From NCBI GenBank assembly GCA_017347445.1, contig AP021856.1, positions 1,496,613 through 1,560,612 of the forward strand: DNA of 64,000 nt, read 5' to 3'. The notes beneath the pieces were generated by a model. It ran no database searches, was not told where the DNA came from, and was given only the letters and a program-made list of their open reading frames with translations. Both the position numbers and the translations under genes were made by a program. Every line of letters begins with the position of its first letter. Within the stretch, counting starts at the first letter, position 1. Shown piece by piece: positions 35,441 to 43,094 of this stretch. Source of the DNA: Candidatus Brocadia pituitae (GTDB lineage Bacteria > Planctomycetota > Brocadiia > Brocadiales > Brocadiaceae).

Positions 35441-35566
35441 AATATAGGAATCAAGATGCTGGATGGATTGAAGAAAATGGGGCAGAAATATTCACCCACT
35501 TTCCTATGGCTCTCATGGAGAGGATTGCCTGATTCAGGAACTGCAACCCTCATGACTCACCATCGT

Positions 35567-36952
35567 TTAAAAATGCGTAAGTGCTGGTTTTCCTATTGGG
35601 TAAACGTTAAAACCAATTTTGTAGATTTCCTGATGATCCAAAATATTGCGTCCGTCAAAAAGAAAAGCGGGTTTTTCCATACCCTCAAAAATCTTTTTAT
35701 AATCCAGTGTTTTATATACATCCCACTCGGTCATAATTGCAATAGCATGTGCACCCTGTGCTGCCGTAAATGGGTCGGATTCAAACACTATGTTTTGACG
35801 GACGTCCTTTAAATCCTGTTCCGCATTCTGTAATGCCTCGGGATCCGTTATAACAACGAGAGCACGTTCCTCAACGAGCTTTCTGGCAACATAAATAGCC
35901 GGAGATTCACGGGTATCACCCGTATTTGCTTTAAAGGCAAAACCGAAAAGAGCAATACGTTTTTGTGCAATCGTATTAAACATGGCGTGGATCATTTTCT
36001 GAACAAAACGTTCTTCCTGGTACTCATTGATCGTTACAACATTTTCCCAATATTGAGCAACCTCATGAAGACCGTAATGCTCACAAATATAGACCAGGTT
36101 GAGGATGTCTTTCCTGAAACAAGAACCACCGAAACCAACGCTTGCGTTAAGAAATTTTGAGCCAATCCTGGAATCCATGCCAATTGCATGTGCTACCTTT
36201 TTAATGTCGGCCTCTGTTCTTTCACAGAGGGCAGAGATGCTGTTAATCGAAGAAATTCTTTGAGCCAGAAATGCATTTGCCACAAGTTTTGAGAGTTCTG
36301 CACTCCAGACATCGCAGGTAATAATCCGATCCCTCGGAACCCAATTGGCGTAGATTTCAACGACTTCCCGAATTGCCTTTCGCCCCCTTTCAGTCTCCCG
36401 GGAGCCAATAAGAACACGATCCGGATTTTCCAGATCGGAAACGGCAGTTCCTTCGGCGAGAAATTCCGGATTTGAAATTACATCGAAATGGATGCCTGTA
36501 TTCTTTCCATGAAGAATTCGTTCCATAGCCTCAGCAGTCCTGACGGGCAGGGTGCTCTTCTCAATAATGATTTTGTCTGACTCTGCGACACGAACAATGT
36601 CCCTGGCTGTTTTCTCCCAAAACTGCAGATCTGCGGTTTTCCCGGCCCCTTTGCCATACGTCTTCGTAGGTGTGTTGACAGATACGAAGATGATGTCTGA
36701 CTCTTTAATATTCCCTTCGATATCAGTAGAAAAAAACAAATTTTTTCCCCGAGCTTTCTTGACAACTTCCAATAAGCCCGGCTCATAAATAGGCAGATTA
36801 TCGGTTTGCCATGCCATAATTTTTTGTGAGTTTATATCAGCAACAGTCACATTATACTGTGGACATTTAGCCGCAATCATTGCCATGGTAGGCCCGCCAA
36901 CATATCCTGCACCGATACAAAGAATATTTTTGTTAAATTTTTTATGAGACAT
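35567..36952 (-). CDS. ugd: UDP-glucose 6-dehydrogenase (animal/plant-like type)
   Basis: A 461-residue enzyme with ILCIGAGYVGGPTMAMIA (NAD-binding Rossmann motif), VSVNTPTKTYG, SNPEFLAEGTAV, and the catalytic cysteine in SVGFGGSCFRKDILNLV. The C-terminal NAD/UDP domain includes FAFKANTGDTRESP. Length and motif detail match the eukaryote-like UGDH group rather than the shorter bacterial TuaD type. It oxidises UDP-glucose twice to UDP-glucuronate for polysaccharides. The convergent neighbour at 33520 is a UDP-sugar-binding-type protein. The reverse-strand promoter should lie in 36953-37044, just before repeat copy D. Confidence 0.93.
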   Translation of the reverse strand: MSHKKFNKNILCIGAGYVGGPTMAMIAAKCPQYNVTVADINSQKIMAWQTDNLPIYEPGLLEVVKKARGKNLFFSTDIEGNIKESDIIFVSVNTPTKTYGKGAGKTADLQFWEKTARDIVRVAESDKIIIEKSTLPVRTAEAMERILHGKNTGIHFDVISNPEFLAEGTAVSDLENPDRVLIGSRETERGRKAIREVVEIYANWVPRDRIITCDVWSAELSKLVANAFLAQRISSINSISALCERTEADIKKVAHAIGMDSRIGSKFLNASVGFGGSCFRKDILNLVYICEHYGLHEVAQYWENVVTINEYQEERFVQKMIHAMFNTIAQKRIALFGFAFKANTGDTRESPAIYVARKLVEERALVVITDPEALQNAEQDLKDVRQNIVFESDPFTAAQGAHAIAIMTEWDVYKTLDYKKIFEGMEKPAFLFDGRNILDHQEIYKIGFNVYPIGKPALTHF

Positions 36953-37044
36953 ATCTTTCTATTCTCTGAATTAAGGGTAAGGAGATAAATTAACAGTTCT
37001 CTATTATGTGCTTATTTTATTTCCTGAAGCAAATTCAAACTTTC

Positions 37045-37190
37045 GTAACAAGGTAGTTTTTTGAAAAAGTAGGGGCGAAGCATTTGCTATTATCATGAAC
37101 GCATTTATACCAAAACGGGCAAATGCTTCGCTCCTACCCTGTATGACAAATATTGCAATTGTTGAAAATTTCAAAAAACTAAATTATTAC
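37045..37190. repeat. Interspersed element with two terminal repeats and an inner palindrome (copy D)
   Basis: Left end GTAACAAGGTAGTTTTTTG plus AAAA (37045-37067); right end ATTTCAAAAAACTAAATTA plus TTAC (37168-37190). Inside, GTAGGGGCGAAGCATTTGC (37069-37087) pairs with GCAAATGCTTCGCTCCTAC (37119-37137). The flanking bases AACTTTC occur just before the left end and two bases after the right end, a possible target duplication. At 146 bp it is the clearest short family member. Confidence 0.7.
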
Positions 37191-37557
37191 TAACTTTCTG
37201 GTATGATTACTATACCGTAAATATACCCTGATTCAATAAATATTTTGATACTCAATAGATGCCTCTGTTGAATAACCTCAGTTTATGAGAATTGTTAGTT
37301 TTTACAATTTTGTTCTCTGGAAAATTAAAATAGCGCAAGTTTTGAAGAAATACCCGCAGAGGCTTTTTAAATAAGCCATACCGTGCTAGTATTCGCAACT
37401 ACACGTGAATAAAATCGCAACTTTAATGGGCCGTTGATTAATCAACAAAAACAGGTATTGTATTTTATTAAACTAATGGTATTATAAATACGGAAATTAT
37501 TTAAAACGGGATCTTCATTACAGCAAAAAGGAAGAAATAGTAAAAAAGAATAAATAG
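37191..37557. other. AT-rich intergenic region
   Basis: About 370 bases of AT-rich sequence between repeat copy D and the first YkgJ-type gene. I see no gene, tRNA or hairpin terminator; it presumably holds the promoter of the gene at 37558. Confidence 0.4.
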
Positions 37558-38013
37558 ATGGATAACTTTATAACGGATAAAAATACAGATATTCAAGGTG
37601 ATATTAGGCCTTGGTACAAAAAAGGTTTGAGGTTTGAATGTCAGCGATGCGGCAGGTGCTGCCGGGGAGAACCTGGTGTGGTGTGGGTTAATGAAAAGGA
37701 GATCGATAAGATATCATTATTTTTGGGTATCGCAAAGGACGTATTTGCTAAAAACTATTTGAGAAGTATTAACGGCCGATTCAGTCTCCTGGAATACGGT
37801 AACGGTGATTGTATTATGTACGATAATGGCTGCAAGATTTATCATGCAAGGCCGTGTCAGTGCCGGACGTTTCCGTTCTGGAAACCAAATCTGGAAAATC
37901 AATCGGAGTGGGAGAAGTTAAAGAAGACATGTCCCGGTGTAGATAAAGGGGAGTTGCATACGATGAAAGAAATTGAGGATGATTTAAAAATATATGAAAA
38001 TCGTTTTGGTTAA
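37558..38013 (+). CDS. YkgJ-family cysteine-cluster protein
   Basis: A 151-residue protein with CQRCGRCCRGEPG (CxxCxxCC, residues about 30-37), then CIMYDNGCKIYHARPCQCRTFPFW (about 85-108). This is the standard YkgJ/UPF0153 arrangement, proposed to bind zinc or an iron-sulphur cluster through eight cysteines. The end of the segment FPFWKPN is also typical. The biochemical role of the family is not settled. A second, diverged member follows at 38098. There is no signal peptide, so it should be cytoplasmic. No clear Shine-Dalgarno is seen; upstream is AAAAAAGAATAAATAG. Confidence 0.83.
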   Translation: MDNFITDKNTDIQGDIRPWYKKGLRFECQRCGRCCRGEPGVVWVNEKEIDKISLFLGIAKDVFAKNYLRSINGRFSLLEYGNGDCIMYDNGCKIYHARPCQCRTFPFWKPNLENQSEWEKLKKTCPGVDKGELHTMKEIEDDLKIYENRFG

Positions 38014-38097
38014 TATAATATTGTAAATTTAAACCAACGACGATGGCAGTGCGTGCTCCACCATTCCATGGTGGTAAAAATATTCAAGGGTTCATTC

Positions 38098-38556
38098 ATG
38101 GAAAATCCCTCAAAACTAGAGAATCTCTATGCAGAATTAGAGAAACTCTATCAACTTTTAGAAAAAGAATTAACAGGGCTAAATCCCGGTTGTGACAGGT
38201 GCGGTACCTGTTGTGATTTTCGTGCCTTTGATCATGTGCTTTATGCAAGCAGTATTGAGGTTGGTTTGATTGCACGGAAGGCAGAAATACCGGATTTTAA
38301 CGTTGCAGACAACATATGTCCTTTTCTGAAGGATAATCAATGCAGTATCAGGGATTTACGAACGCTAGGGTGTCGAATTTTCTATTGTAACCCCTCTTAT
38401 AAGCAAATATTAGGTGAGATGTATGAAAAATATTATCACATGATTAAGGATCTGGTCATCAGGTACAATGTCCAATGGAAATATCGGCCTTTTCTAAACC
38501 ACTTAGTTTATTTCAAGCAATATCATGAGAGCTTGTTGTTTAATAAGCAAGCATAA
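38098..38556 (+). CDS. Second YkgJ-family cysteine-cluster protein
   Basis: A 152-residue protein read from MENPSKLENLYAELEKL at 38098; an upstream in-frame start at 38053 lacks support. CDRCGTCCDF is the first cysteine cluster, and CPFLKDNQCSIRDLRTLGCRIFYCNP the second. The N terminus is a short coiled-coil-like helix absent from the protein at 37558. The two neighbours share the family but little other sequence, so they are old duplicates or independently acquired. Probable metal or Fe-S binding; function unknown. Confidence 0.8.
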   Translation: MENPSKLENLYAELEKLYQLLEKELTGLNPGCDRCGTCCDFRAFDHVLYASSIEVGLIARKAEIPDFNVADNICPFLKDNQCSIRDLRTLGCRIFYCNPSYKQILGEMYEKYYHMIKDLVIRYNVQWKYRPFLNHLVYFKQYHESLLFNKQA

Positions 38557-38615
38557 GATGTTAATACGGATTAATTTAACCGCGCAATGGATAATGAATA
38601 TCAAACAATGAATTC

Positions 38616-39626
38616 CTATATGCGGAACATTGGATGATTCATAAAACCGGTTAAGGTCAATCCGCCACCGGAGTGAATCAGGAGTATATTCCCTTTAAGG
38701 TTTTTGTCTAAAACCGTTTGCCGCGCCGTAAGAAACAGCTTGACTGAATAGATGGGGTCGGTGAGAATGCCATCCACCCTGGCAATACGCTGTATTTCTC
38801 TGAAAATTGCCTTGTTGACACTACCAAATGACTTGGCGACCGTAGGATAATAAATATGATATTCAGGTAATGCTTCAGGAGCAACCTCAAGAAATTCCAT
38901 GGAGTATTGAATAACCCGGGATAATCCCACTTGAAAATCCTCAAATGAGCCTGCCAGTACCACGATATGAAAATTCATCTTCCTAACAAGGGCAGCAGCC
39001 CCAGCCATAAGAGATTGTGCGACCATCCCTGTTCCGGCATCGATAAAAATATGGTCGAAACGAACCCCCAATTCCCTCTCGTTGCGCAGGATATCGACAA
39101 GCAGGCTTAAAGAACCTGGCAGCGCTAACGGATGATGTGCCCCCTCGGGAAGCACGAAGATCTTTATTCCCTGTGACATTCTTTTCTCTGCGTAATTGTT
39201 GGCCATAATTTCACAATCAGCCCAGTGGGCACGGGAAATCCAATGGATTTCGCTGTCATCAACAAACAGTGAAAGTAACTTTGCGTTACCGAGTTTTTGA
39301 GGTGGAGGTCCAAGTAAAAAAGGAGTTATCCTGATATTGTTTTCCGTCAGAGTTTGAGCCGCTGAAAGTACGTTGTTTGAATTAGCCCCGCCAATTACAA
39401 CCACTTCCTCAATCCTCTGTTGTTTTAATGCAGGGATTATCGATGCATGTTTCCGTAACTTTGTTCCCGATACTCCAAAACTCAGCTCGTCATCCCGCTT
39501 TACCCACATATCTAGACGGTCAAACCAGTGTAAACGATGAATTCGGCTCTGGAGACGAAAGGCTTCAGCTGTTTCCAACCGGCAGGCGTCTGCAACCTTT
39601 TTATAAAGCTCGTTTTCCTGAATCAT
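38616..39626 (-). CDS. PLP-dependent enzyme of the ACC deaminase / D-cysteine desulfhydrase family
   Basis: A 336-residue reverse-strand protein. LDMWVKRDDELSFGVSGTKLRKHASIIPAL contains the PLP lysine in GTKLRK, in the position typical of ACC deaminase/D-cysteine desulfhydrase (fold type II). VVIGGANSNNVLSAAQ is the phosphate-side asparagine region, and LLIHSGGGLTLTGF the C-terminal glycine loop. It is likely to eliminate H2S from D-cysteine or deaminate a related amino acid. The exact substrate cannot be read off. It is convergent to the YkgJ pair and its promoter region (39627 on) includes repeats. Confidence 0.83.
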   Translation of the reverse strand: MIQENELYKKVADACRLETAEAFRLQSRIHRLHWFDRLDMWVKRDDELSFGVSGTKLRKHASIIPALKQQRIEEVVVIGGANSNNVLSAAQTLTENNIRITPFLLGPPPQKLGNAKLLSLFVDDSEIHWISRAHWADCEIMANNYAEKRMSQGIKIFVLPEGAHHPLALPGSLSLLVDILRNERELGVRFDHIFIDAGTGMVAQSLMAGAAALVRKMNFHIVVLAGSFEDFQVGLSRVIQYSMEFLEVAPEALPEYHIYYPTVAKSFGSVNKAIFREIQRIARVDGILTDPIYSVKLFLTARQTVLDKNLKGNILLIHSGGGLTLTGFMNHPMFRI

Positions 39627-40368
39627 AGTAATTATTTACAGTGCAAGAAAGCTGCAACCAAAATGTTTTAACCACAGAGGCACGAAAAATACGGAGTAAA
39701 AACTTATAAAAAAGAAAGGGTTTCATAAAGTAATACTATAACAAATAAAGCGTGTATTGAACATCACGTAATTTTATATCATGGCACATTCATTTTGCCT
39801 ATCCTGCACTGTCCAAAGGTGCATGTCAAATATCTTCTTTGTAAATTAGGTTGGGTTTTAAAAGACAAAAACCTAATGGCTTTTTTACCCACCCCTAAAT
39901 CGCCTCCCAAGAGAGGACTTCTCAAATTCCCCTCTTGAGAGGGGCAAGGGGTGTGTAAGGCAATAACAAAAAGTTTGAAATTCCTTAACGTTAACGTAAA
40001 TCAGGTATGCGGCGACTTTTCCTTGGAGAGCGAAGGATCTCTCCATACTATAATTGCAACTTTAAAATTACGAAATATCGTAGACAATAAGCGTATTTTC
40101 GTTATTTTTTGTAATTTCGTAAATGTCTCCGTTGGTTCATTAAAAGTCGTAACTAATTCATTTTATTGTTGTTGGGTCTTGCCTGAATGCATCGGCATAT
40201 GATTTGTTCTTTTAAAGTACAAAACAAATAGGGATTCATGTAACGGCGTGTATATTTTCAGGTTATTGAGAAAGGAGGCTGATGATATGGTAGAAGGCTT
40301 GCAAGATTGGCAGAAGACCTTGACAGTATGTACCGTTACACAACAAACGTTTTTTAGGAGGGCTTGCG
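39627..40368. other. Repeat-bearing intergenic region
   Basis: About 740 bases with no confident gene. It holds a dispersed repeat (39641-39742), an inverted repeat in 39894-39952 (CCTCCCAAGAGAGG then CCCCTCTTGAGAGG), and a long AT-rich inverted repeat with TTACGAAAT near 40070 and ATTTCGTAA near 40113. Near the end, an AAAGGAGG site (40271-40278) precedes a 54-codon frame that overlaps the next gene out of frame (see rejected items). Confidence 0.5.
39641..39742. repeat. Dispersed ACCACAGAGG-type repeat, first copy
   Basis: GTGCAAGAAAGCTGCAACCA, then AACCACAGAGGCACGAAAAA, then AAAAACTTATAAAAAAGAAA and GTAATACTATAAC. The same order of blocks, with substitutions, is found at 45931-46043 and, more weakly, near 33310-33410. 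No terminal inverted repeats are evident. It is probably a decayed mobile or intergenic repeat. Confidence 0.5.
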
Positions 40369-40818
40369 ATGAAGATCTATATTTCAAGAATAATGGCCTT
40401 GTTCATTGTCGCAGGTATATCAACGTGCATTTTCGCGGCGAACGGGAATAAAGGTGATTGGGGATTTGATCCAAAGTATTACAAATATGCCTTAATCGAG
40501 GGTGAAATAACTTCAATCGATCACGATAATGGGATACTCCGAGTGAAAGGAACAGATGAACAGATATTTTTCTGTGAGCACACAGAATTTTTTAACGGGG
40601 ATATTTCATTACCAATGGAAAGGGTGTTCCATCCCGTGAAATTCAGCAAAGATCAAAAAATACAGGCGATCAATGTCAGCGTTGGGGACATGATTAAATC
40701 CCGATATAGCAAATTCGATAATAGCAAGATATATCTGGACACTTGTCTGGTGGGAAAAGACCTGGCATCAAAAGATATAGCAGGTGGCAAAGGCGATACC
40801 TTGCTATCGGAAAAATAA
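40369..40818 (+). CDS. Small exported protein of unknown function
   Basis: A 149-residue protein with an excellent Shine-Dalgarno (AGGAGGGC) and a signal peptide ending near CIFAANG (residue 24). The mature part is a beta-rich domain with IEGEITSIDHDNGILRVKGTDEQIFF, which looks like an OB-type or small beta-barrel fold common in periplasmic proteins. There are no haem motifs. It ends about 100 bases before the 57-codon membrane ORF and 440 bases before the HAO gene. Its role could be linked to that locus, but nothing in the sequence proves it. Confidence 0.6.
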   Translation: MKIYISRIMALFIVAGISTCIFAANGNKGDWGFDPKYYKYALIEGEITSIDHDNGILRVKGTDEQIFFCEHTEFFNGDISLPMERVFHPVKFSKDQKIQAINVSVGDMIKSRYSKFDNSKIYLDTCLVGKDLASKDIAGGKGDTLLSEK

Positions 40819-40856
40819 GGTTGTTCATTTAAGATTTTAAATTCTTAACCAATTAT

Positions 40857-40899
40857 GCCACAAAGACACAAGCACTTCATGTAATTGTGTCTTTGTGGC
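40857..40899 (+). promoter_or_regulatory. Perfect 15-bp inverted repeat ahead of the HAO leader
   Basis: GCCACAAAGACACAA (40857-40871) and TTGTGTCTTTGTGGC (40885-40899) are exact reverse complements around a 13-base loop. No U-run follows, so it is not an ordinary terminator. It ends just 4 bases before the Shine-Dalgarno region (AGAAAGGAGGG) of the 57-codon ORF. It could be an mRNA-stabilising 5' hairpin, a processing site, or an operator. Confidence 0.55.
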
Positions 40900-40917
40900 T
40901 AGAGAAAGGAGGGAAAA

Positions 40918-41091
40918 ATGTTAGCAACACAAGATATCGTGAAAAGAGTGCTGGTTCTCTCTTTGGTGCCCTTTGTAATTTTTCTTTTGCCAACTTTTTT
41001 TTATGTCATTATCGTACTCAGCTTGGGGAAAATAATTGATATGTTCAGCAGAGTATGTTATTTTCGATACAAAACCCATTGCAACTCTTAA
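40918..41091 (+). CDS. Small membrane protein upstream of the octaheme gene
   Basis: A 57-residue ORF, MLATQDIVKRVLVLSLVPFV onward, preceded by AAAGGAGGGAAAA. It has a long hydrophobic segment (about residues 11-38, including VIFLLPTFFYVIIVLSLG) and a polar, cysteine-containing tail. Size, strong ribosome-binding site and single membrane span support a real small protein. It lies 164 bases before the HAO start in the same direction and is followed by two further mini-ORFs. It could be a haem-protein assembly factor, a leader or an anchoring peptide; none is shown. Confidence 0.6.
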   Translation: MLATQDIVKRVLVLSLVPFVIFLLPTFFYVIIVLSLGKIIDMFSRVCYFRYKTHCNS

Positions 41092-41115
41092 TTCTCTTCT
41101 TCTTAGGAGAAGAAT

Positions 41116-41154
41116 ATGTATAGCATACCAACATTTATCAGGAAAGGGGGGTGA
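41116..41154 (+). CDS. 12-codon mini-ORF in the HAO leader
   Basis: ATG at 41116 with AGGAGA (41105-41110) upstream; it reads MYSIPTFIRKGG then TGA. The Shine-Dalgarno lies in the 3' arm of a small hairpin (TTCTTCT 41097-41103 with AGAAGAA 41108-41114), so its translation could be gated. Its end overlaps the Shine-Dalgarno of the next mini-ORF. Confidence 0.35.
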   Translation: MYSIPTFIRKGG

Positions 41155-41159
41155 TTCAT

Positions 41160-41186
41160 ATGCTATCAGTCAGTTTTGTTTCTTAG
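41160..41186 (+). CDS. 8-codon mini-ORF in the HAO leader
   Basis: ATG at 41160, reading MLSVSFVS then TAG, preceded by the very strong AAGGGGGGTG site (41144-41153). It ends 69 bases before the HAO start. A short translated leader could couple ribosome traffic to expression of the following gene, but it may be accidental. Confidence 0.35.
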   Translation: MLSVSFVS

Positions 41187-41255
41187 GAAATATTGTTTAA
41201 TGTTTGAGTTTTGGTTACTTTACATCACGGTAAAGATGTGAAAAAGGAGGAGATA

Positions 41256-43013
41256 ATGGGTAAATTTTTGAAAGTAACATTAGCGTCGGTTATAGGTTTT
41301 GGTGCCATGGGTGTGGCAGCCAGCCTGATGACAAAAGAGGTAAAGGCCGTAGAAATTATCACTCACTGGGTACCGCACGAAGTATATGGACAGATAGGCG
41401 AACCGGATAACAACGGTAAGGTGTTTTTCTCTGGTTTAGGTGCAAAATATATGGGATATCCTAAGGACTCAGGTGCACCGCCTTATCCAGGGAAATACAG
41501 CAAATTCTGGAAGACGTTGCCTGCATACCGTTATTACATTCCTGACTATATGTACAACAGGGATGAGGTAAGGCCTTCGAACCCGATTAAGGGTACGTTC
41601 CAGTTAGAGCAGTGTATTGCCTGTCACTCAGTTATGACCCCTGGCATTGTAAGGGATTATAAGAAGAGTGCGCATTCAAGGGCAGAACCGAGCCCAACGG
41701 GTTGTGATACCTGTCATGGCAACAATCACCAGAAGTTGACCATGCCGTCGTCGAAGGCTTGCGGTACAAGCGAGTGCCACGAGACGCAGTATTCGGAGCA
41801 GGGTCAGGGAGGTATCGGTTCACATGCATCCTGTTCAAGCTTTGCGCAGGTAGAATGTGCATGGTCAATTGAAAGACCGCCGGGAGACACGGCTGGTTGT
41901 ACGTTCTGTCACACCAGTCCGGAAGAAAGGTGCAGCACTTGTCACCAGAGGCATCAGTTTGATCCGAAGGTTGCAAGGAAGTCAGAACAGTGCAAGACAT
42001 GTCACTGGGGTAAAGACCATAGGGATTGGGAGGCATATGATATTGGTCTTCATGGTACGGTATACCAGGTGAACAAGTGGGACCCCAAGCAGTTTGACTG
42101 GGATAAGAAGTTGGCCGATGCAGATTATGTAGGCCCGACCTGCCAGTATTGCCACATGAGGGGCGGTCATCATAACGTGCAGAGGTTTAGCACGGTGTAT
42201 GCCAGTATGGGTATGTCGATGGCCGATCGTGGAGCGCCGATATGGAAAGAGAAGAGAGATCGTTGGGCATCGGTGTGCGATGATTGTCATTCACCAAGAT
42301 TTGCGAAGGAGAACCTGCAGGCAATGGATGAATCGGTTAAGGATGCCGGTTTGAAGTATCGTGAGACCTTCAAGATAGCCGCAGACCTTGTTAAGGATGG
42401 TGTTGCTGATCCCATGCCAAAAGATTTGTGTCCTGACTGGTCAGGTCAGCATATCTGGAGTTTGAAGATAGGCGCATATCATGATGATCCGGCATTTGGT
42501 GGTAAGGCTGGTGAGTCAGGTGAGTTCAGGATGTCGAACTGCACGGATATTGAAAGGTTGTGCTTTGAGAGCGTTGGATATTTCCAGACATACATCTACA
42601 AAGGTATGGCGCATGGTTCATGGAACGATGCTACATACTCTGATGGTTCGTTCGGTATGGATCGTTGGTTGGTCAACGTGAAGCAGGACGCTTCTCAGGC
42701 AAGGAGACTTGCCGCCCTTGAGAAGAAGGTTGGCATTACCTGGGTTCCGGAGAGTTTCTGGAAGACGGGCGAATGGCTTGATCAGTTGACGGGTCCGTAC
42801 ATCGTGAAGAATCACCCTGGAAAGACGATATTCGATCTGTGTCCTGACCCAGGTTGGTTAGATACGCACCATGCACCTGCTGAGGAAGTTGAGTACATCA
42901 ACAGGAAGATAAAAGAACTCGGCTGGGCGGCCGGTTTTGAGCATAAACTTGAACACCATGATTCGGGACATGATCCTGCAGCAAGGTCGCAGAGATTATC
43001 ACCACACGAATAA
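41256..43013 (+). CDS. Octaheme hydrazine dehydrogenase / hydroxylamine oxidase-type protein (HAO family)
   Basis: A 585-residue protein from MGKFLKVTLASVIG at 41256, with AAAGGAGGA upstream. It has a signal peptide (cleavage about residue 32, after VKAVE). Eight haem motifs: CIACH (C120), CDTCH, an atypical CGTSECH (C169, CX4CH), CTFCH, CSTCH, CKTCH, CQYCH and CDDCH (C341). The C-terminal region has YIYKGMAHGSWNDATYSDG (Y446-Y461), where the tyrosine cross-linked to the catalytic haem of oxidising HAOs is expected. This fits the anammox hydrazine dehydrogenase or hydroxylamine oxidase group, which act as trimer assemblies in the anammoxosome; I cannot decide between them. It ends at a terminator and faces a sigma-54 activator. 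Confidence 0.88.
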   Translation: MGKFLKVTLASVIGFGAMGVAASLMTKEVKAVEIITHWVPHEVYGQIGEPDNNGKVFFSGLGAKYMGYPKDSGAPPYPGKYSKFWKTLPAYRYYIPDYMYNRDEVRPSNPIKGTFQLEQCIACHSVMTPGIVRDYKKSAHSRAEPSPTGCDTCHGNNHQKLTMPSSKACGTSECHETQYSEQGQGGIGSHASCSSFAQVECAWSIERPPGDTAGCTFCHTSPEERCSTCHQRHQFDPKVARKSEQCKTCHWGKDHRDWEAYDIGLHGTVYQVNKWDPKQFDWDKKLADADYVGPTCQYCHMRGGHHNVQRFSTVYASMGMSMADRGAPIWKEKRDRWASVCDDCHSPRFAKENLQAMDESVKDAGLKYRETFKIAADLVKDGVADPMPKDLCPDWSGQHIWSLKIGAYHDDPAFGGKAGESGEFRMSNCTDIERLCFESVGYFQTYIYKGMAHGSWNDATYSDGSFGMDRWLVNVKQDASQARRLAALEKKVGITWVPESFWKTGEWLDQLTGPYIVKNHPGKTIFDLCPDPGWLDTHHAPAEEVEYINRKIKELGWAAGFEHKLEHHDSGHDPAARSQRLSPHE

Positions 43014-43043
43014 AGCGTTGTTTTATTTTTAGTTATCTGTTAA

Positions 43044-43080
43044 AGGAAGCTGTGCGATGTTTGCATAGCTTCCTTCTTTT
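43044..43080 (+). terminator. Intrinsic terminator after the octaheme gene
   Basis: GGAAGCTGTGC (43046-43056) pairs with GCATAGCTTCC (43063-43073), followed by TTCTTTT. It lies 30 bases past the HAO stop codon and 15 bases before the stop of the reverse-strand regulator gene. Confidence 0.85.
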
Positions 43081-43094
43081 ATGAGAAATGCAGC

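Noticed and set aside
35456-35812. A 118-codon frame starting MLDGLKKMGQKY
   Set aside because: Most of it is antisense to the end of ugd, and the remainder lies in sequence beyond the repeat without a Shine-Dalgarno or domain.
39780-39800. A TGGCAC...TTTTGC sequence resembling a sigma-54 promoter
   Set aside because: The spacing between GG and GC is 12 rather than 10 bases and it is 1.4 kb from the octaheme gene with a gene in between.
40287-40451. A 54-codon frame (MVEGLQDWQKTLTV...) with a strong AAAGGAGG site overlapping the gene at 40369
   Set aside because: It overlaps the better-supported signal-peptide gene out of frame, has no recognisable domain, and its C-terminal part is only a shifted reading of that gene. 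The Shine-Dalgarno is nevertheless notable.
41632-42036. A 134-codon reverse-strand frame inside the octaheme gene
   Set aside because: It is antisense to a clearly conserved multihaem coding sequence. Long shadow frames arise from its codon bias and it has no Shine-Dalgarno or domain.
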